Below are positions 25,937-34,351 of a DNA stretch of 64,000 nucleotides, one piece after another (position 1 is the first letter of the stretch; every line of letters begins with the position of its first letter). Under the pieces are notes generated by a model that was given only the letters and a program-made list of their open reading frames with translations, did not search any database and was not told where the DNA came from. The stretch covers positions 124,001-188,000 of the forward strand of contig NZ_VKCZ01000007.1 of assembly GCF_009299835.1 (NCBI RefSeq). The letters are read 5' to 3'. This DNA comes from Microlunatus speluncae. GTDB lineage: Bacteria; Actinomycetota; Actinomycetes; Propionibacteriales; Propionibacteriaceae. The position numbers and the translations under genes were made by a program.

Positions 25937-26944
25937 ATGACCGCCCGATCCAAGTCCGCCGCCACCCCGGCGCACCGCGCGACGATCAACGACGTCGCCG
26001 CGGCCGCCGGGGTGTCCCGGCAGACGGTGACCCGGGCGATGAACGGCATGCCGGGGATCAACCCGGCGACCAAGGACCGGGTGCTGACCGCGGCGAAGCG
26101 GCTCCGCTATCGCCCGTCGCGATTCGGCCGCGGCCTGGTGAAGCCGGAGCCGCACACCCTCGGCCTGGTGGTCGACGATCTGACCAACCCGTACTATCCC
26201 GAGCTGGCCTCGGCAGTGATCGGCGAGGCGGCCAAGCAGGGCTGGAACGTCATCGTGGCCGAAAAGATCCACGCCGGCGATCGGGAGGAGCTGCTGAGTG
26301 AGGTCGCCGGCCAGGTCGACGCCCTGCTCGGGTACCTCAACGATTCCGAGGGACTTGATCAACTCGGTGACCTGCCCTGCGTCCAGTTCGACAGCGAGCC
26401 GGGGGCGACGGTCGGCGGCATCGAGCAGGACTTCGAGCCGGCCATGGCCGACCTGGTCGACCATCTGCTCGATCGCGGGGTGCGGCATCCGGTGCTGCTC
26501 GATATCTCTCCGCCCGGACCGTTGTCCCGCCGCGGCCAGTGTTTCGTCGACCTGATGCGAGCTCGCGGCATCGAGCCGCCGGTGACCCAGGTGATCGAGA
26601 ACTCGATGGCCGCCGGGGCCGCCGGCAGCCAGGCGATCCTGCAAGATCATCCGGGCACGGACGCGATCATGGCCTTCAACGACGTTGCGGCCTGCGGCAC
26701 GCTGAAGACGCTGCGCCGAGCCGGTATCGACGTGCCGGGACAGATCAAGGTGGCGGGATTCGACGGCCTCAGCCTCGGCACGTACGTCTCCCCGCAACTG
26801 ACCACTCTGGCGCTCGACGTGCAGGGCGTCGCCGCGGCGGCGGTCGGGCTCGCACTCGGCATGGCGGCGGGCGAGATCCCCCGCTCCGGTCCCCGGGCCC
26901 GGCGTCGCGTGTCGTACCGACTGGTGGTCCGCGAGTCCAGTTGA
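25937..26944 (+). CDS. LacI-family transcriptional regulator
   Basis: 335 residues. The N-terminal HTH is TINDVAAAAGVSRQTVTRAM followed by the hinge region LRYRPSRFGRGL; SRQTVTRAM is the recognition helix, with the hinge Leu replaced by a RFGRGL segment. The periplasmic-binding-protein-like sensor domain follows (LGLVVDDLTNPYYPELASAV to ALDVQGVAAAAVGLALGMAA). It lies 45 bases after the fusion gene on the same strand and is the obvious regulator for the two GTGAACGYTCAC operators. Confidence 0.92.
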   Translation: MTARSKSAATPAHRATINDVAAAAGVSRQTVTRAMNGMPGINPATKDRVLTAAKRLRYRPSRFGRGLVKPEPHTLGLVVDDLTNPYYPELASAVIGEAAKQGWNVIVAEKIHAGDREELLSEVAGQVDALLGYLNDSEGLDQLGDLPCVQFDSEPGATVGGIEQDFEPAMADLVDHLLDRGVRHPVLLDISPPGPLSRRGQCFVDLMRARGIEPPVTQVIENSMAAGAAGSQAILQDHPGTDAIMAFNDVAACGTLKTLRRAGIDVPGQIKVAGFDGLSLGTYVSPQLTTLALDVQGVAAAAVGLALGMAAGEIPRSGPRARRRVSYRLVVRESS

Positions 26945-27076
26945 TCTTGCCGGCCAAGATCATCCCGCCGCGCAGGAAACGACCGGTCGAAGAATTCTGC
27001 GGTCAGGACTGTTTTCCGGTACTTTTCCAGCCCTAGGATGACGACGCCAGCGGGACATTGGACGAAGGAGATGGCA

Positions 27077-27454
27077 ATGGGTCTGTTCGATGAAATCAAG
27101 GAGAAGGCCAGCGAGCTCGGCGAGAAGGCCAAGGAGGGCTTCGAGGCCGCCAAGGACAAGGCCGAGGACTTCGCCGAGGTCGCGAGGGACAAGGCCGAGG
27201 ATCTGGTCGACGACGTGAAGGACCGGTTCGACGGTGACGACACCCCGGCCGACAAGGTCGAGGACGGCGCCGCCGCCGCGGCCGACACCGTCGGCGAAGG
27301 GGTCCAGAACGTGGCCGACGCGGCCGATTCGCCGGCCGTGCAGGAAGCCGCCAACGCGGTCGACGACGGTGCGCACAACGCGGCCGCCGGGGTCGGCGAC
27401 ACCGCCCAGGATCTGCAGGACAAGGCCGACGATCTTCAGGGTGGCAACCGCTGA
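27077..27454 (+). CDS. LEA-like amphipathic helical protein
   Basis: 125 residues from ATG 27077. GAAGGAG ends 6 bases upstream of it, whereas the ATG at 27071 directly abuts that site. The sequence (MGLFDEIKEKASELGEKAKE, FEAAKDKAEDFAEVARDKAE) is almost wholly Ala/Lys/Glu/Asp in 11-residue-type amphipathic repeats, then an acidic Ala/Asp-rich half. It has no cysteine or tryptophan and is strongly hydrophilic. Such proteins act as desiccation/stress protectants (LEA group 3) or small antitoxin-like proteins; the function here is inferred from composition. Confidence 0.6.
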   Translation: MGLFDEIKEKASELGEKAKEGFEAAKDKAEDFAEVARDKAEDLVDDVKDRFDGDDTPADKVEDGAAAAADTVGEGVQNVADAADSPAVQEAANAVDDGAHNAAAGVGDTAQDLQDKADDLQGGNR

Positions 27455-27538
27455 TCCGGTCATCGAATCCGTGGGGCGCCATCCGATCCGGATGGCGCCC
27501 TTCGCACGTCCCCGGACAACGACTGGCAAGCTAGCGCC

Positions 27539-27949
27539 ATGACCAGCCGGATCTCTCACACCAGCATCGACGCGAAGAACGCCTACGCCCAATCGGTTTG
27601 GTGGGCCGACGTGCTGGGTCTGTCCGAGGACCCCGACGATCCGAACGAGCCCGGCCACGAAGAATGCATGATCATGTCCGCCGACCGGTCGCTCCAGGTG
27701 CTGTTCATCGAGGTGCCCGAGGGCAAGACCGTGAAGAACCGGATCCATTTCGATCTTCGCCCGACCGACCTGACCCAGGCCGGGGAGATCGACCGGCTGC
27801 TCGGCCTCGGCGCGACCGAGGTCGCCGACCACCGCCGGGACGGCGCCGGCTGGATGACCCTGGCCGACCCGGAGGGCAACGAGTTCTGCATCCTCCTCAG
27901 CGACGACGAGCGGGCCGCCTTCCTGGCCCGCGTCGACGCGGCCTCCTGA
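27539..27949 (+). CDS. VOC-family (glyoxalase-like) protein
   Basis: 136 residues. ITHTS-type start SRISHTSIDAKNAYAQSVWW, LQVLFIEVPEGKTVKNRIHF and the ending GAGWMTLADPEGNEFCILLS are the paired beta-alpha-beta-beta-beta modules of the vicinal-oxygen-chelate fold; H8, H69 (approx.) and the C-terminal Glu are the metal-ligand candidates. It resembles the small glyoxalase/bleomycin-resistance-like proteins of actinobacteria; the substrate is unknown. Confidence 0.8.
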   Translation: MTSRISHTSIDAKNAYAQSVWWADVLGLSEDPDDPNEPGHEECMIMSADRSLQVLFIEVPEGKTVKNRIHFDLRPTDLTQAGEIDRLLGLGATEVADHRRDGAGWMTLADPEGNEFCILLSDDERAAFLARVDAAS

Positions 27950-27958
27950 CCCCAACCG

Positions 27959-28021
27959 TCCCCTGAGCCTGTCGAAGGGCAAGCCTGATCTGGCCTGCCC
28001 TGCGACAGGCTCAGGGAACGA
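27959..28021. repeat. inverted pair of the CCCTTCGACAGGCTCAGGGA repeat
   Basis: tcccctgagcctgtcgaagg (27959-27978) is followed after about 14 bases by the reverse copy ending gacaggctcagggaacg (28004-28020). The pair can fold into a long hairpin between two same-strand genes (VOC and GH20). Confidence 0.75.
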
Positions 28022-28049
28022 AACAAGCGCCGAGTCTTAGGCTGGGCTG

Positions 28050-29600
28050 GTGAACCTGTTGCCTCGCCCGACGTCCGTGACCGCTGGGTCCGGGACGTTC
28101 GTCTTCGATCATGATCTCCGGATCGCCGCGCCGCCGGCCTGGGCCGCGATCGCCCGCCGGCTGCTGACGCCCGGCACCGGGCTGGACCTGTTGCCGGCCG
28201 ACGACGGTGCGTTCGTGATCAGCGAGGCCGACCTGCCGCCGGAGGCGTACCGGCTGGAAGTGACGCCGGACAAGATCACCATCTCGGCGGCGGACGACCG
28301 GGGCGTCAACTGGGCGATCCAGACGCTGCGGCAGCTGCTGCCGCCGGCCGTGCTCCGGCCGGCGCCGAGCACGGATGATCAAGCGATCGACTGCGTCACG
28401 ATCGAGGACCGGCCGCGGTTCGGCTGGCGCGGGGTGATGCTCGACGTGGGCCGGCACTTCATGCCGCTCGGCGACCTGTTCCGGTTCGTCGATCTGCTGG
28501 CTCTGCACAAGTACAACACCTTCCAGCTGCACCTGACCGAGGATCAGGGCTGGCGGTTCGAGTCGAAGAAGTACCCGAAGCTGCAGCGGCTCGGCAGCTG
28601 GCGGACGGAGACGAAGCGGCACCTCGATGATCATGGTGACGGCACGCCGCACGGCGGCTTCTACACCCAAGATCAACTCCGGTCGCTGGTCCGCTACGCC
28701 GAGCAGCGCGGGATCACGATCGTGCCCGAGCTCGAGTTCCCCGGCCACGTGTTGAGCCTGCTCACCGCGTACCCGGAGCTCGGCAACCACCCCGAGTCCG
28801 GCTATCAGACGGCGACCACCTTCGGCATCTTCCCCGAGGTGCTGAACATGACCGACGACGCCCTCACGGTCGTCTTCGATCTCTACACCGAGCTGCTGGA
28901 GATCTTCCCCAGCCGGTACGTGCACGTCGGCGGCGACGAGTGCCCACGGACCGAGTGGATCGGCAACCCGGCCACCGAGCGGCTTGCGGCCGAGCGCGGA
29001 CTGGCGGGGCCGGAGCAACTGCAGCGCTGGTTCACCGAGCGGCTCCGGGACTGGCTGGCCGAGCGCGGCCGGCAGCTGGTCGGCTGGGACGAGATCAACG
29101 ACGAGGGCCTGCTCGAGGGCGCGGTCACCATGGCCTGGCGCAACTCCAGCTACGGCGTCGCCGCGGCCCAGGGTGGCGGCGAGGTGATCATGGCGCCGAC
29201 CTCGCACACGTACTTCGACTACTACCCCAGCGATGATCATGACGAGCAGTACGGCATCGGCGGCCTGGTCACCACCGATCGGGTCTATTCGCTGGAGCCG
29301 ACCGACGGCATCCCGGCCGAGCTCCATGATCGAATCCTGGGCACCCAGTGCCAGGTCTGGACCGAATACATGCCGACCACCCGCCGGGTCGACTACATGC
29401 TCTATCCCCGCGCCTGCGCCCACGCCGAGGTCGCCTGGTCCGACCCGGCCGACCGCGACTGGGCCGAGTTCTCCACCCGCCTGGCCCAGCACCTGATCCG
29501 CCTCGACGCCCAAGGCGTCAACTACCGCCCCGAGCAAGGTCCGCACCCCTGGCAACAAGGCGGCACCGGCCCCCTCCGCCGCCCCGACGCCCACAAATAG
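28050..29600 (+). CDS. family GH20 beta-N-acetylhexosaminidase
   Basis: 516 residues from a GTG. The N-terminal GH20b domain (MNLLPRPTSVTAGSGTFVFD to about 125) precedes a TIM barrel beginning RPRFGWRGVMLDVGRHFMPL. The catalytic Asp296-Glu297 pair is in the signature YVHVGGDECP. Other barrel motifs are HLTEDQGWR, VPELEFPGH and GTQCQVWTEYM, which binds the substrate N-acetyl group. The enzyme removes terminal GlcNAc/GalNAc from chitooligosaccharides or glycans. No signal peptide is seen, so it is probably cytoplasmic and works on imported oligosaccharides. Confidence 0.93.
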   Translation: MNLLPRPTSVTAGSGTFVFDHDLRIAAPPAWAAIARRLLTPGTGLDLLPADDGAFVISEADLPPEAYRLEVTPDKITISAADDRGVNWAIQTLRQLLPPAVLRPAPSTDDQAIDCVTIEDRPRFGWRGVMLDVGRHFMPLGDLFRFVDLLALHKYNTFQLHLTEDQGWRFESKKYPKLQRLGSWRTETKRHLDDHGDGTPHGGFYTQDQLRSLVRYAEQRGITIVPELEFPGHVLSLLTAYPELGNHPESGYQTATTFGIFPEVLNMTDDALTVVFDLYTELLEIFPSRYVHVGGDECPRTEWIGNPATERLAAERGLAGPEQLQRWFTERLRDWLAERGRQLVGWDEINDEGLLEGAVTMAWRNSSYGVAAAQGGGEVIMAPTSHTYFDYYPSDDHDEQYGIGGLVTTDRVYSLEPTDGIPAELHDRILGTQCQVWTEYMPTTRRVDYMLYPRACAHAEVAWSDPADRDWAEFSTRLAQHLIRLDAQGVNYRPEQGPHPWQQGGTGPLRRPDAHK

Positions 29601-29630
29601 CCGCGACCCTGGTCAAGCGAGGTTTGGGTG

Positions 29631-29732
29631 TTCGTCCCCTGAGCCTGTCGAAGGGCAGGCCCGATGATGCTCCTGCTGTGTCTGAGGAGTTGACGACTGT
29701 GACTTGCCCTTCGACAGGCTCAGGGAACGAAC
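29631..29732. repeat. inverted pair of CCCTTCGACAGGCTCAGGGA repeats, possible bidirectional terminator
   Basis: Forward copy at 29631-29661 and reverse copy at 29703-29732 flank a 41-base loop, between the convergent GH20 and epoxide hydrolase genes. The arms pair over about 25 bases. Confidence 0.75.
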
Positions 29733-29738
29733 TGGCAG

Positions 29739-30896
29739 CTAGCGGAGGTCTCGAAAGAACTCGCGGACGTCCTTGATCAACAGCTCCGGTTCTTCCAGGG
29801 CGGCGAAGTGGCCGCCGCGGTCGACGTCGGTCCAGCGGGTGATGGTGTTCTCGCGCTCCGCGTACCGGCGGATGCCGACGTCGTGGGCGAAGACGAGGGC
29901 GGCGGTGGGCACGCCGGAGTTCTCGTTGCCGACGCCCCAGGGTTGATCTTGGGCGTAACCGACATAACCGGCGGTGCCGGCGGTGCCGGTCAGCCAGTAG
30001 AACATCGCGTTGGTGAGCAGCCGGTCCCGGCCGATCACGTCGCCGGGGTCGGCCTGCTGCGGGTGGGTCCACTCCCGGAACTTGTCCATCAGCCAGGCCA
30101 GCTGCCCGACGGGTGAATCGACGAGCCCGTATGCCAGCGTCTGCGGCCGGGTCGACTGGATCGCGATGTAGCCGAACTCCTGCTGCAGGAACGCCTCGAC
30201 CCGGGCCACCCGATCCTGATCCAACGACGACAGCGAGGCACGCTCCTCGTCCGCCATCGGCAGCGGCGGCAACGGGCCGGGACCGCCGTTGACGTGCACG
30301 CCGACCACCCGCTCCGGCGCGACCCGGCCGACCTCCGGTGAGACCGCGGCACCGATGTCGCCGCCCTGCACCGCATACCGGTCGTAGCCCAGCCGTCCCA
30401 TCAGTTCGTCCCAGGCCCGGGCGATCCGCTGCACCGTCCAACCCGACGAGGTGACCGGGCTGGAGAATCCGAAGCCGGGCAGCGCGGGAATGACCACGTG
30501 GAAGGCGTCCGCGGCCTCGCCGCCGTGCGCGACCGGGTCGGTCAGCGGCCCGATCAGGTCCAGGAACTCGACCACCGAGCCCGGCCAGCCGTGGGTCAGC
30601 AGCAGCGGCAACGCGTCGGCCTCGGTCGATCGAACGTGCAGGAAGTGGATCGGCTGGCCGTCGAGCTCGGTCTTGAACTGCGGGTACGCGTTCAGCTCCC
30701 GCTCCGCCGCGCGCCAGTCGTACTCCTCGCGCCAATAGCGGACCAGTTCACGCAGCCAGCCGACCGGGACGCCGGTGTCCCAGTCGTCGCCGGGCAGCGC
30801 CGCGGGCCAGCGGGTCGCATCGAGCCGCGCGTGCAGGCCGGCCAGTTCCTCGTCAGTCACCTCGATGCGGAAGGGATGGATCGTCTCGTGGTTCAT
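29739..30896 (-). CDS. epoxide hydrolase (EHN-type alpha/beta hydrolase)
   Basis: 385 residues. The N-terminal EHN domain (IHPFRIEVTDEELAGLHARL) packs before the hydrolase core. HGWPGS (102-107) forms the oxyanion hole, and Asp180 in YAVQGGDIGAA is the nucleophile. The C-terminal histidine is in RGGHFAALEEPELL. Tyrosines for epoxide activation are probably in FYWLTGTAGTAGYVGY. It hydrolyses epoxides to vicinal diols; the natural substrate is unknown. It is divergent from the WYL regulator at 30960. Confidence 0.88.
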   Translation of the reverse strand: MNHETIHPFRIEVTDEELAGLHARLDATRWPAALPGDDWDTGVPVGWLRELVRYWREEYDWRAAERELNAYPQFKTELDGQPIHFLHVRSTEADALPLLLTHGWPGSVVEFLDLIGPLTDPVAHGGEAADAFHVVIPALPGFGFSSPVTSSGWTVQRIARAWDELMGRLGYDRYAVQGGDIGAAVSPEVGRVAPERVVGVHVNGGPGPLPPLPMADEERASLSSLDQDRVARVEAFLQQEFGYIAIQSTRPQTLAYGLVDSPVGQLAWLMDKFREWTHPQQADPGDVIGRDRLLTNAMFYWLTGTAGTAGYVGYAQDQPWGVGNENSGVPTAALVFAHDVGIRRYAERENTITRWTDVDRGGHFAALEEPELLIKDVREFFRDLR

Positions 30897-30906
30897 GAGA
30901 ACGACA

Positions 30907-30921
30907 CTAGGATCAACCTAG
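30907..30921. promoter_or_regulatory. candidate operator CTAGG-N5-CCTAG between epoxide hydrolase and WYL gene
   Basis: ctagg (30907-30911) and cctag (30917-30921) are symmetric, and another cctag follows at 30934-30938. They lie in the 63-base divergent spacer, suggesting a dimer or tetramer site for the WYL protein. Inferred only. Confidence 0.4.
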
Positions 30922-30959
30922 GGCGGAAACGGCCCTAGCCTGACGAGAGATTTGACGAC

Positions 30960-31913
30960 ATGCGAGAAACCTCGGCCCGGCTGCTCCGGCTGCTGTCCCT
31001 GCTGCAGGGCCCGGTGCCGCGGAGTGGCACCGAACTGACCGAGCGGCTCGGCGTCGACGCCCGGACCGTGCGCCGCGACATCGAACGGCTGCGCGACCTC
31101 GGCTATCCGGTCGAGACCACGCCCGGCGTCGCCGGCTATCGGCTCGGCGCGGGCGCCGGGGTGCCGCCGCTGCTGCTGGACGACGACGAGGCGGTGGCCG
31201 TCGCGATCGGGCTGCGGACCGCCGCCGCGGGCACGGTCGCCGGGATCGAGGAGAGCTCGCTGCGCGCGCTGACCAAGCTGGAACAGGTGCTGCCGTCCCG
31301 GCTGCGGCACCGGGTCCGCACCCTCGGCAGCGTCACCGTGCCGGTCCCGGCCGGCACCGCCGCCGTCGACCCGGCCGTGCTGGCCGCGGTCGCCGCGGCC
31401 TGCGCGGCGCACGAGCAGCTCCGCTTCGACTACGCCTCGGGCCCGAACGCGAGCCGGCGCCGGACCGAACCGCACCGGCTGCTGCACACCGGCCGGCACT
31501 GGTACCTCCTCGCCTGGGACCTCGACCGGGCCGACTGGCGCACCTTTCGGCTCGATCGGCTCCGGCCCCGGACCCCGACCGGGCCCCGCTTCACGCCCCG
31601 GGAGGCGCCCGAGGTCGACACTGCCAGCGGGACCGTCCGCCGCTTCTCGACCGGAGGCTACCGCTACACCGGCCGCTTCACCCTGCACGTGCCGGCCCAG
31701 GTCGCCGCCGACCGGATCACCCCGTCCGTCGGCTACCTGGAGCCGGCCGGCGACGACCGCTGCACCCTGGTCGCCGGCTCCGACTCACTGGACGAGTTGA
31801 TCTTGTACGTCGGCCTGTTCGGCTTCGAGTTCGAGGCCCACGAGCCGCCGGAGTTGATCACCCGGATCCAGGAACTCTGCACCCTGCTCACCCGTGCCAC
31901 CACGGCTCCCTGA
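30960..31913 (+). CDS. HTH-WYL domain transcriptional regulator
   Basis: 317 residues. Winged-helix start SARLLRLLSLLQGPVPRSGT then ERLGVDARTVRRDIERLRDL, and the WYL core GRHWYLLAWDLDRADWRTFR. The C-terminal extension ends ELITRIQELCTLLTRATTAP. It is colinear with the regulator at 8451 across its whole length, so they are paralogues. It is divergent from the epoxide hydrolase, which it probably controls. Confidence 0.85.
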   Translation: MRETSARLLRLLSLLQGPVPRSGTELTERLGVDARTVRRDIERLRDLGYPVETTPGVAGYRLGAGAGVPPLLLDDDEAVAVAIGLRTAAAGTVAGIEESSLRALTKLEQVLPSRLRHRVRTLGSVTVPVPAGTAAVDPAVLAAVAAACAAHEQLRFDYASGPNASRRRTEPHRLLHTGRHWYLLAWDLDRADWRTFRLDRLRPRTPTGPRFTPREAPEVDTASGTVRRFSTGGYRYTGRFTLHVPAQVAADRITPSVGYLEPAGDDRCTLVAGSDSLDELILYVGLFGFEFEAHEPPELITRIQELCTLLTRATTAP

Positions 31914-31921
31914 CCGCTTGT

Positions 31922-32270
31922 TTCGTTCCCTGAGCTGTCGAAGAGCAAGCCAGCCGGTTCCTCTCCTGGGTTCGGCCTGACGGCCGGAAAGGACGCACCA
32001 AGGGCGGACCCGACGCGAGCAGCACCCGAAGCCGCTCCATTGGCCACTGAGAAAGTCTCCGAAACCTCAGCCAAGCGCGCGAGACCCCGGTTGGACACTC
32101 GCCGAGTCGCGGTGCCGTACCGGATGCGTCGCGGGAGGGATTTCAAGCGCAGCGATGAAGGGCAGGTTGGGCATGGAGTGCACCCGGGCGGCCGGCCGCC
32201 GGACGGGCGGCACCGAGTGTGACCCTAACGACGCCGATCCGGCGACCGGGCGTCGATAACGTCACACTCG
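31922..32270. repeat. composite intergenic repeat module, copy 2
   Basis: This 516-base convergent spacer (31914-32429) has no gene I can support. It holds piece B (31922-31952, gttccctgagctgtcgaaga), piece C (31968-32007, around ggcctgacggccggaaagga) and piece D, a hairpin with 22-bp arms at 32214-32235 and 32249-32270 (3 mismatches). The order B-C-D matches the module at 54357-54723. Piece A was not found. Confidence 0.75.
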
Positions 32271-32429
32271 ACGCAACCCCGGACACAACACCCGCTGAAC
32301 CCAAGCGCGCCGACCCTGGGTCAGGCCGCGACGCGACTCCTATCGGCCCACGCGACGGCTGTAACACTCGCGTCGGCCAGTAGCAGTCGCGCGGCGGCTT
32401 TCGATGCTCGTGCGGCTCGCAATCCTGGG

Positions 32430-32897
32430 TTAGGGGGCGTCGGTGGTGGCTCGTTTGATCAGATCGGTGAGGGAGGCGTGGACGCGGCGGACCTCGGCCA
32501 GGTCCATGTCGAGCTTCTTCATGATCGTCGGCGGGATGTCGAGTGCCTTCTGTCGCAACCGCCGGCCGCGGGGAGTGAGCGAGATCCGCAGGCTGCGTTC
32601 GTCGTCGGGATCGCGGTCGCGTCGGACGTAGCCGGACTCGGCCAGCCGCCGGACCAGCGGAGAGAGGGTGGCGGCGTCATTGGAGACGAGGTCGGTCAGC
32701 TCCCGCAGCGAGAGCGAGCCGTGCTGCCACAGGGCCAGCATCACCAGATACTGCGGATGGGTCAGCCCCATCGGCTCCAGGATCGGCCGATAGAGCCCGA
32801 TCACGGTCCGCGATGCGACCGCGAGGGCGAAGCAGACCTGCTGCTCCAGCGCGAGCAGATCCGGCTCCTCGACCTCGGCGGGAATGGATTCAGCCAC
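32430..32897 (-). CDS. MarR-family transcriptional regulator
   Basis: 155 residues from a GTG at 32897 (the frame is open upstream to 33041, overlapping the divergent gene, which is unlikely). The winged helix is visible: MGLTHPQYLVMLALWQHGSL then LRELTDLVSNDAATLSPLVR, and the wing SGYVRRDRDPDDERSLRISL. MarR proteins are dimers whose binding is released by small phenolic or oxidant ligands. It is divergent from the small membrane protein at 32953, with a palindromic site between. Confidence 0.88.
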   Translation of the reverse strand: MAESIPAEVEEPDLLALEQQVCFALAVASRTVIGLYRPILEPMGLTHPQYLVMLALWQHGSLSLRELTDLVSNDAATLSPLVRRLAESGYVRRDRDPDDERSLRISLTPRGRRLRQKALDIPPTIMKKLDMDLAEVRRVHASLTDLIKRATTDAP

Positions 32898-32911
32898 GAC
32901 CGCATTATACT

Positions 32912-32937
32912 TTGTACGCGAACAATTCGTGCACGAA
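32912..32937. promoter_or_regulatory. two adjacent palindromes, probable MarR operator
   Basis: ttgtacgcgaacaa (32912-32925, two mismatches from perfect symmetry) is directly followed by the perfect palindrome ttcgtgcacgaa (32926-32937). They occupy the 55-base spacer between the divergent starts at 32897 and 32953, with an AT-rich cgcattatac next to them that could be a -10. Confidence 0.65.
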
Positions 32938-32952
32938 GTAAGTGAGGAAGCC

Positions 32953-33273
32953 ATGTCCGATCCCGATCCGGGCCGGCGCGACTCGGCCCGGGCGGCCGAG
33001 GAACAGAGCCTCGACCTGGTCCAGCGCCTGGTGATGAGCACGATCGTCTGGGTCGTGTTCGGCTTCCTGACCGTCGCCCTCGCCGCCTACCTCGCCGTCC
33101 GCGGCGAAGCCGACCTCGGCCGGGAGCGCGCCCTGGGCCTCTGGGTGATGACCGGAGTGATCGGCATCGTCGCGGCCGTCGCGACGCTGGTGATCAACCG
33201 CCGCAAACCCTGGCACCCGCTCGTCCTGCTCGGCCTGCTGCCGCTGGTGATCTCGGCCGCCTGGATCCTCTGA
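32953..33273 (+). CDS. small three-helix membrane protein
   Basis: 106 residues from ATG 32953, with AGGAAG upstream; the longer open frame would cross the MarR start. It has a polar N-terminus (MSDPDPGRRDSARAAEEQSL) and three hydrophobic helices (VMSTIVWVVFGFLTVALAAY, LWVMTGVIGIVAAVATLVI, PLVLLGLLPLVISAAWIL). No family recognised. It is a likely target of the divergent MarR regulator. Confidence 0.65.
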   Translation: MSDPDPGRRDSARAAEEQSLDLVQRLVMSTIVWVVFGFLTVALAAYLAVRGEADLGRERALGLWVMTGVIGIVAAVATLVINRRKPWHPLVLLGLLPLVISAAWIL

Positions 33274-33302
33274 GCCGACCCGGACCACCGGTCGGGCCGG
33301 GC

Positions 33303-34256
33303 TCAGCAGGCAGGATCGGGCAGCGCGCTGACCGTGTACGGCGGCCGGCCCGGCCGCTGGTCCAGCTGGCTGTTGACGACGTACAACCGGCAGCGATGCA
33401 CGGCGACCGTGGACGGCAACGCGAACGGCTTTCCCGCCGCGTCGGTGAGCAGCCGGTGGGTGATCGTTCCGCGGCGCAGCGCGGGATCGAGGTCGGCCAG
33501 ATAGACCCCGTGCGGCGCGCCGTAGTTGAGCACCCCGTAGAGCGTGCTGCCGACCAGCTCGAGCCCGTCGGCGCCGAAGCTCTGGTCGCCGAGATCGAGC
33601 CGGCTGATCTCCCGCCCGGCGACCTCCACCCGCCAGACCGCCTCGGTCCCGTTCGAGGCGATCAGCAGCGTGCGGCCGTCGGCCGAGGCGGTGATCCCGT
33701 TGAGCAGCCAGAACTGCGCCGGGAAGCCGGGGAACGCGGGCCGCAGATCGAGCCAGGGCTCCAGCGGCCCGACCCGGCCGCCCCGCACCGTGGCGCGATA
33801 CACGATCGGGTTGGCCCAGTCGGTGACGTAGACGGCGGTGCGGGTGACGACAAGATCATTCAGGTCGGACGGCCCGAGCGGGCCGCCGGCGGCGGAGCGG
33901 CGGTGGATCAGCCGACCGCGCGGCGTGTGCACCGTCAGTTGATCACGACCGACCGACCAGATCTCGCCGCCCGGGCCCAGGTGCACACCCAACGTCTTGC
34001 CCCGATCGGACAGACCGTCAACCGGCAGCGACGTGAGCCGGGGGTTGCCCACGTCGCCGCGGTTGATCGCCCCGGTCCCATCGGAACCGACGATCATGGT
34101 GCCGGCCGAATCGATCGCGATCCCTTCCGGCAGGAAGCCGGGTGTCTCGGAGACGACGTACTCGACGGGCCGGGGGCCGGCGGCGGCCACGGCGGCCGAG
34201 CAGGTCAGCGCGATCGCGACCACGGCGATCTTGATCATGCGAGCGGCGATGCCCAT
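33303..34256 (-). CDS. secreted SMP-30/gluconolactonase-like beta-propeller protein
   Basis: 317 residues with a signal peptide (MIKIAVVAIALTCSAAVAAA). The mature part has propeller repeats: PGFLPEGIAIDSAGTMIVGS, LNDLVVTRTAVYVTDWANPI, LLNGITASADGRTLLIASNG and GADGLELVGSTLYGVLNYGA, the pattern of SMP-30/NHL-type six-bladed propellers. A single pair of cysteines near the C-terminus may form a disulfide. The substrate or ligand is unknown. It is divergent from the MarR regulator at 34352, with an 18-bp operator-like palindrome between. Confidence 0.7.
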   Translation of the reverse strand: MGIAARMIKIAVVAIALTCSAAVAAAGPRPVEYVVSETPGFLPEGIAIDSAGTMIVGSDGTGAINRGDVGNPRLTSLPVDGLSDRGKTLGVHLGPGGEIWSVGRDQLTVHTPRGRLIHRRSAAGGPLGPSDLNDLVVTRTAVYVTDWANPIVYRATVRGGRVGPLEPWLDLRPAFPGFPAQFWLLNGITASADGRTLLIASNGTEAVWRVEVAGREISRLDLGDQSFGADGLELVGSTLYGVLNYGAPHGVYLADLDPALRRGTITHRLLTDAAGKPFALPSTVAVHRCRLYVVNSQLDQRPGRPPYTVSALPDPAC

Positions 34257-34278
34257 GGCTCATCCCCCGGGACGAAAC

Positions 34279-34296
34279 TAGTACGAGCTCGGACTA
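34279..34296. promoter_or_regulatory. 18-bp palindrome TAGTACGAGCTCGGACTA, probable MarR operator
   Basis: Symmetric except for one base pair, with an AGCT core, 23 bases before the propeller gene start and 56 bases before the MarR start. TATATC follows directly at 34296-34301 and may be a -10 element. Length and symmetry fit a MarR dimer. Confidence 0.65.
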
Positions 34297-34351
34297 TATC
34301 CCGAATCGCGATCGGCCGCGGCCGGATGGCGAGACTCGTAGGTTGAACCCC

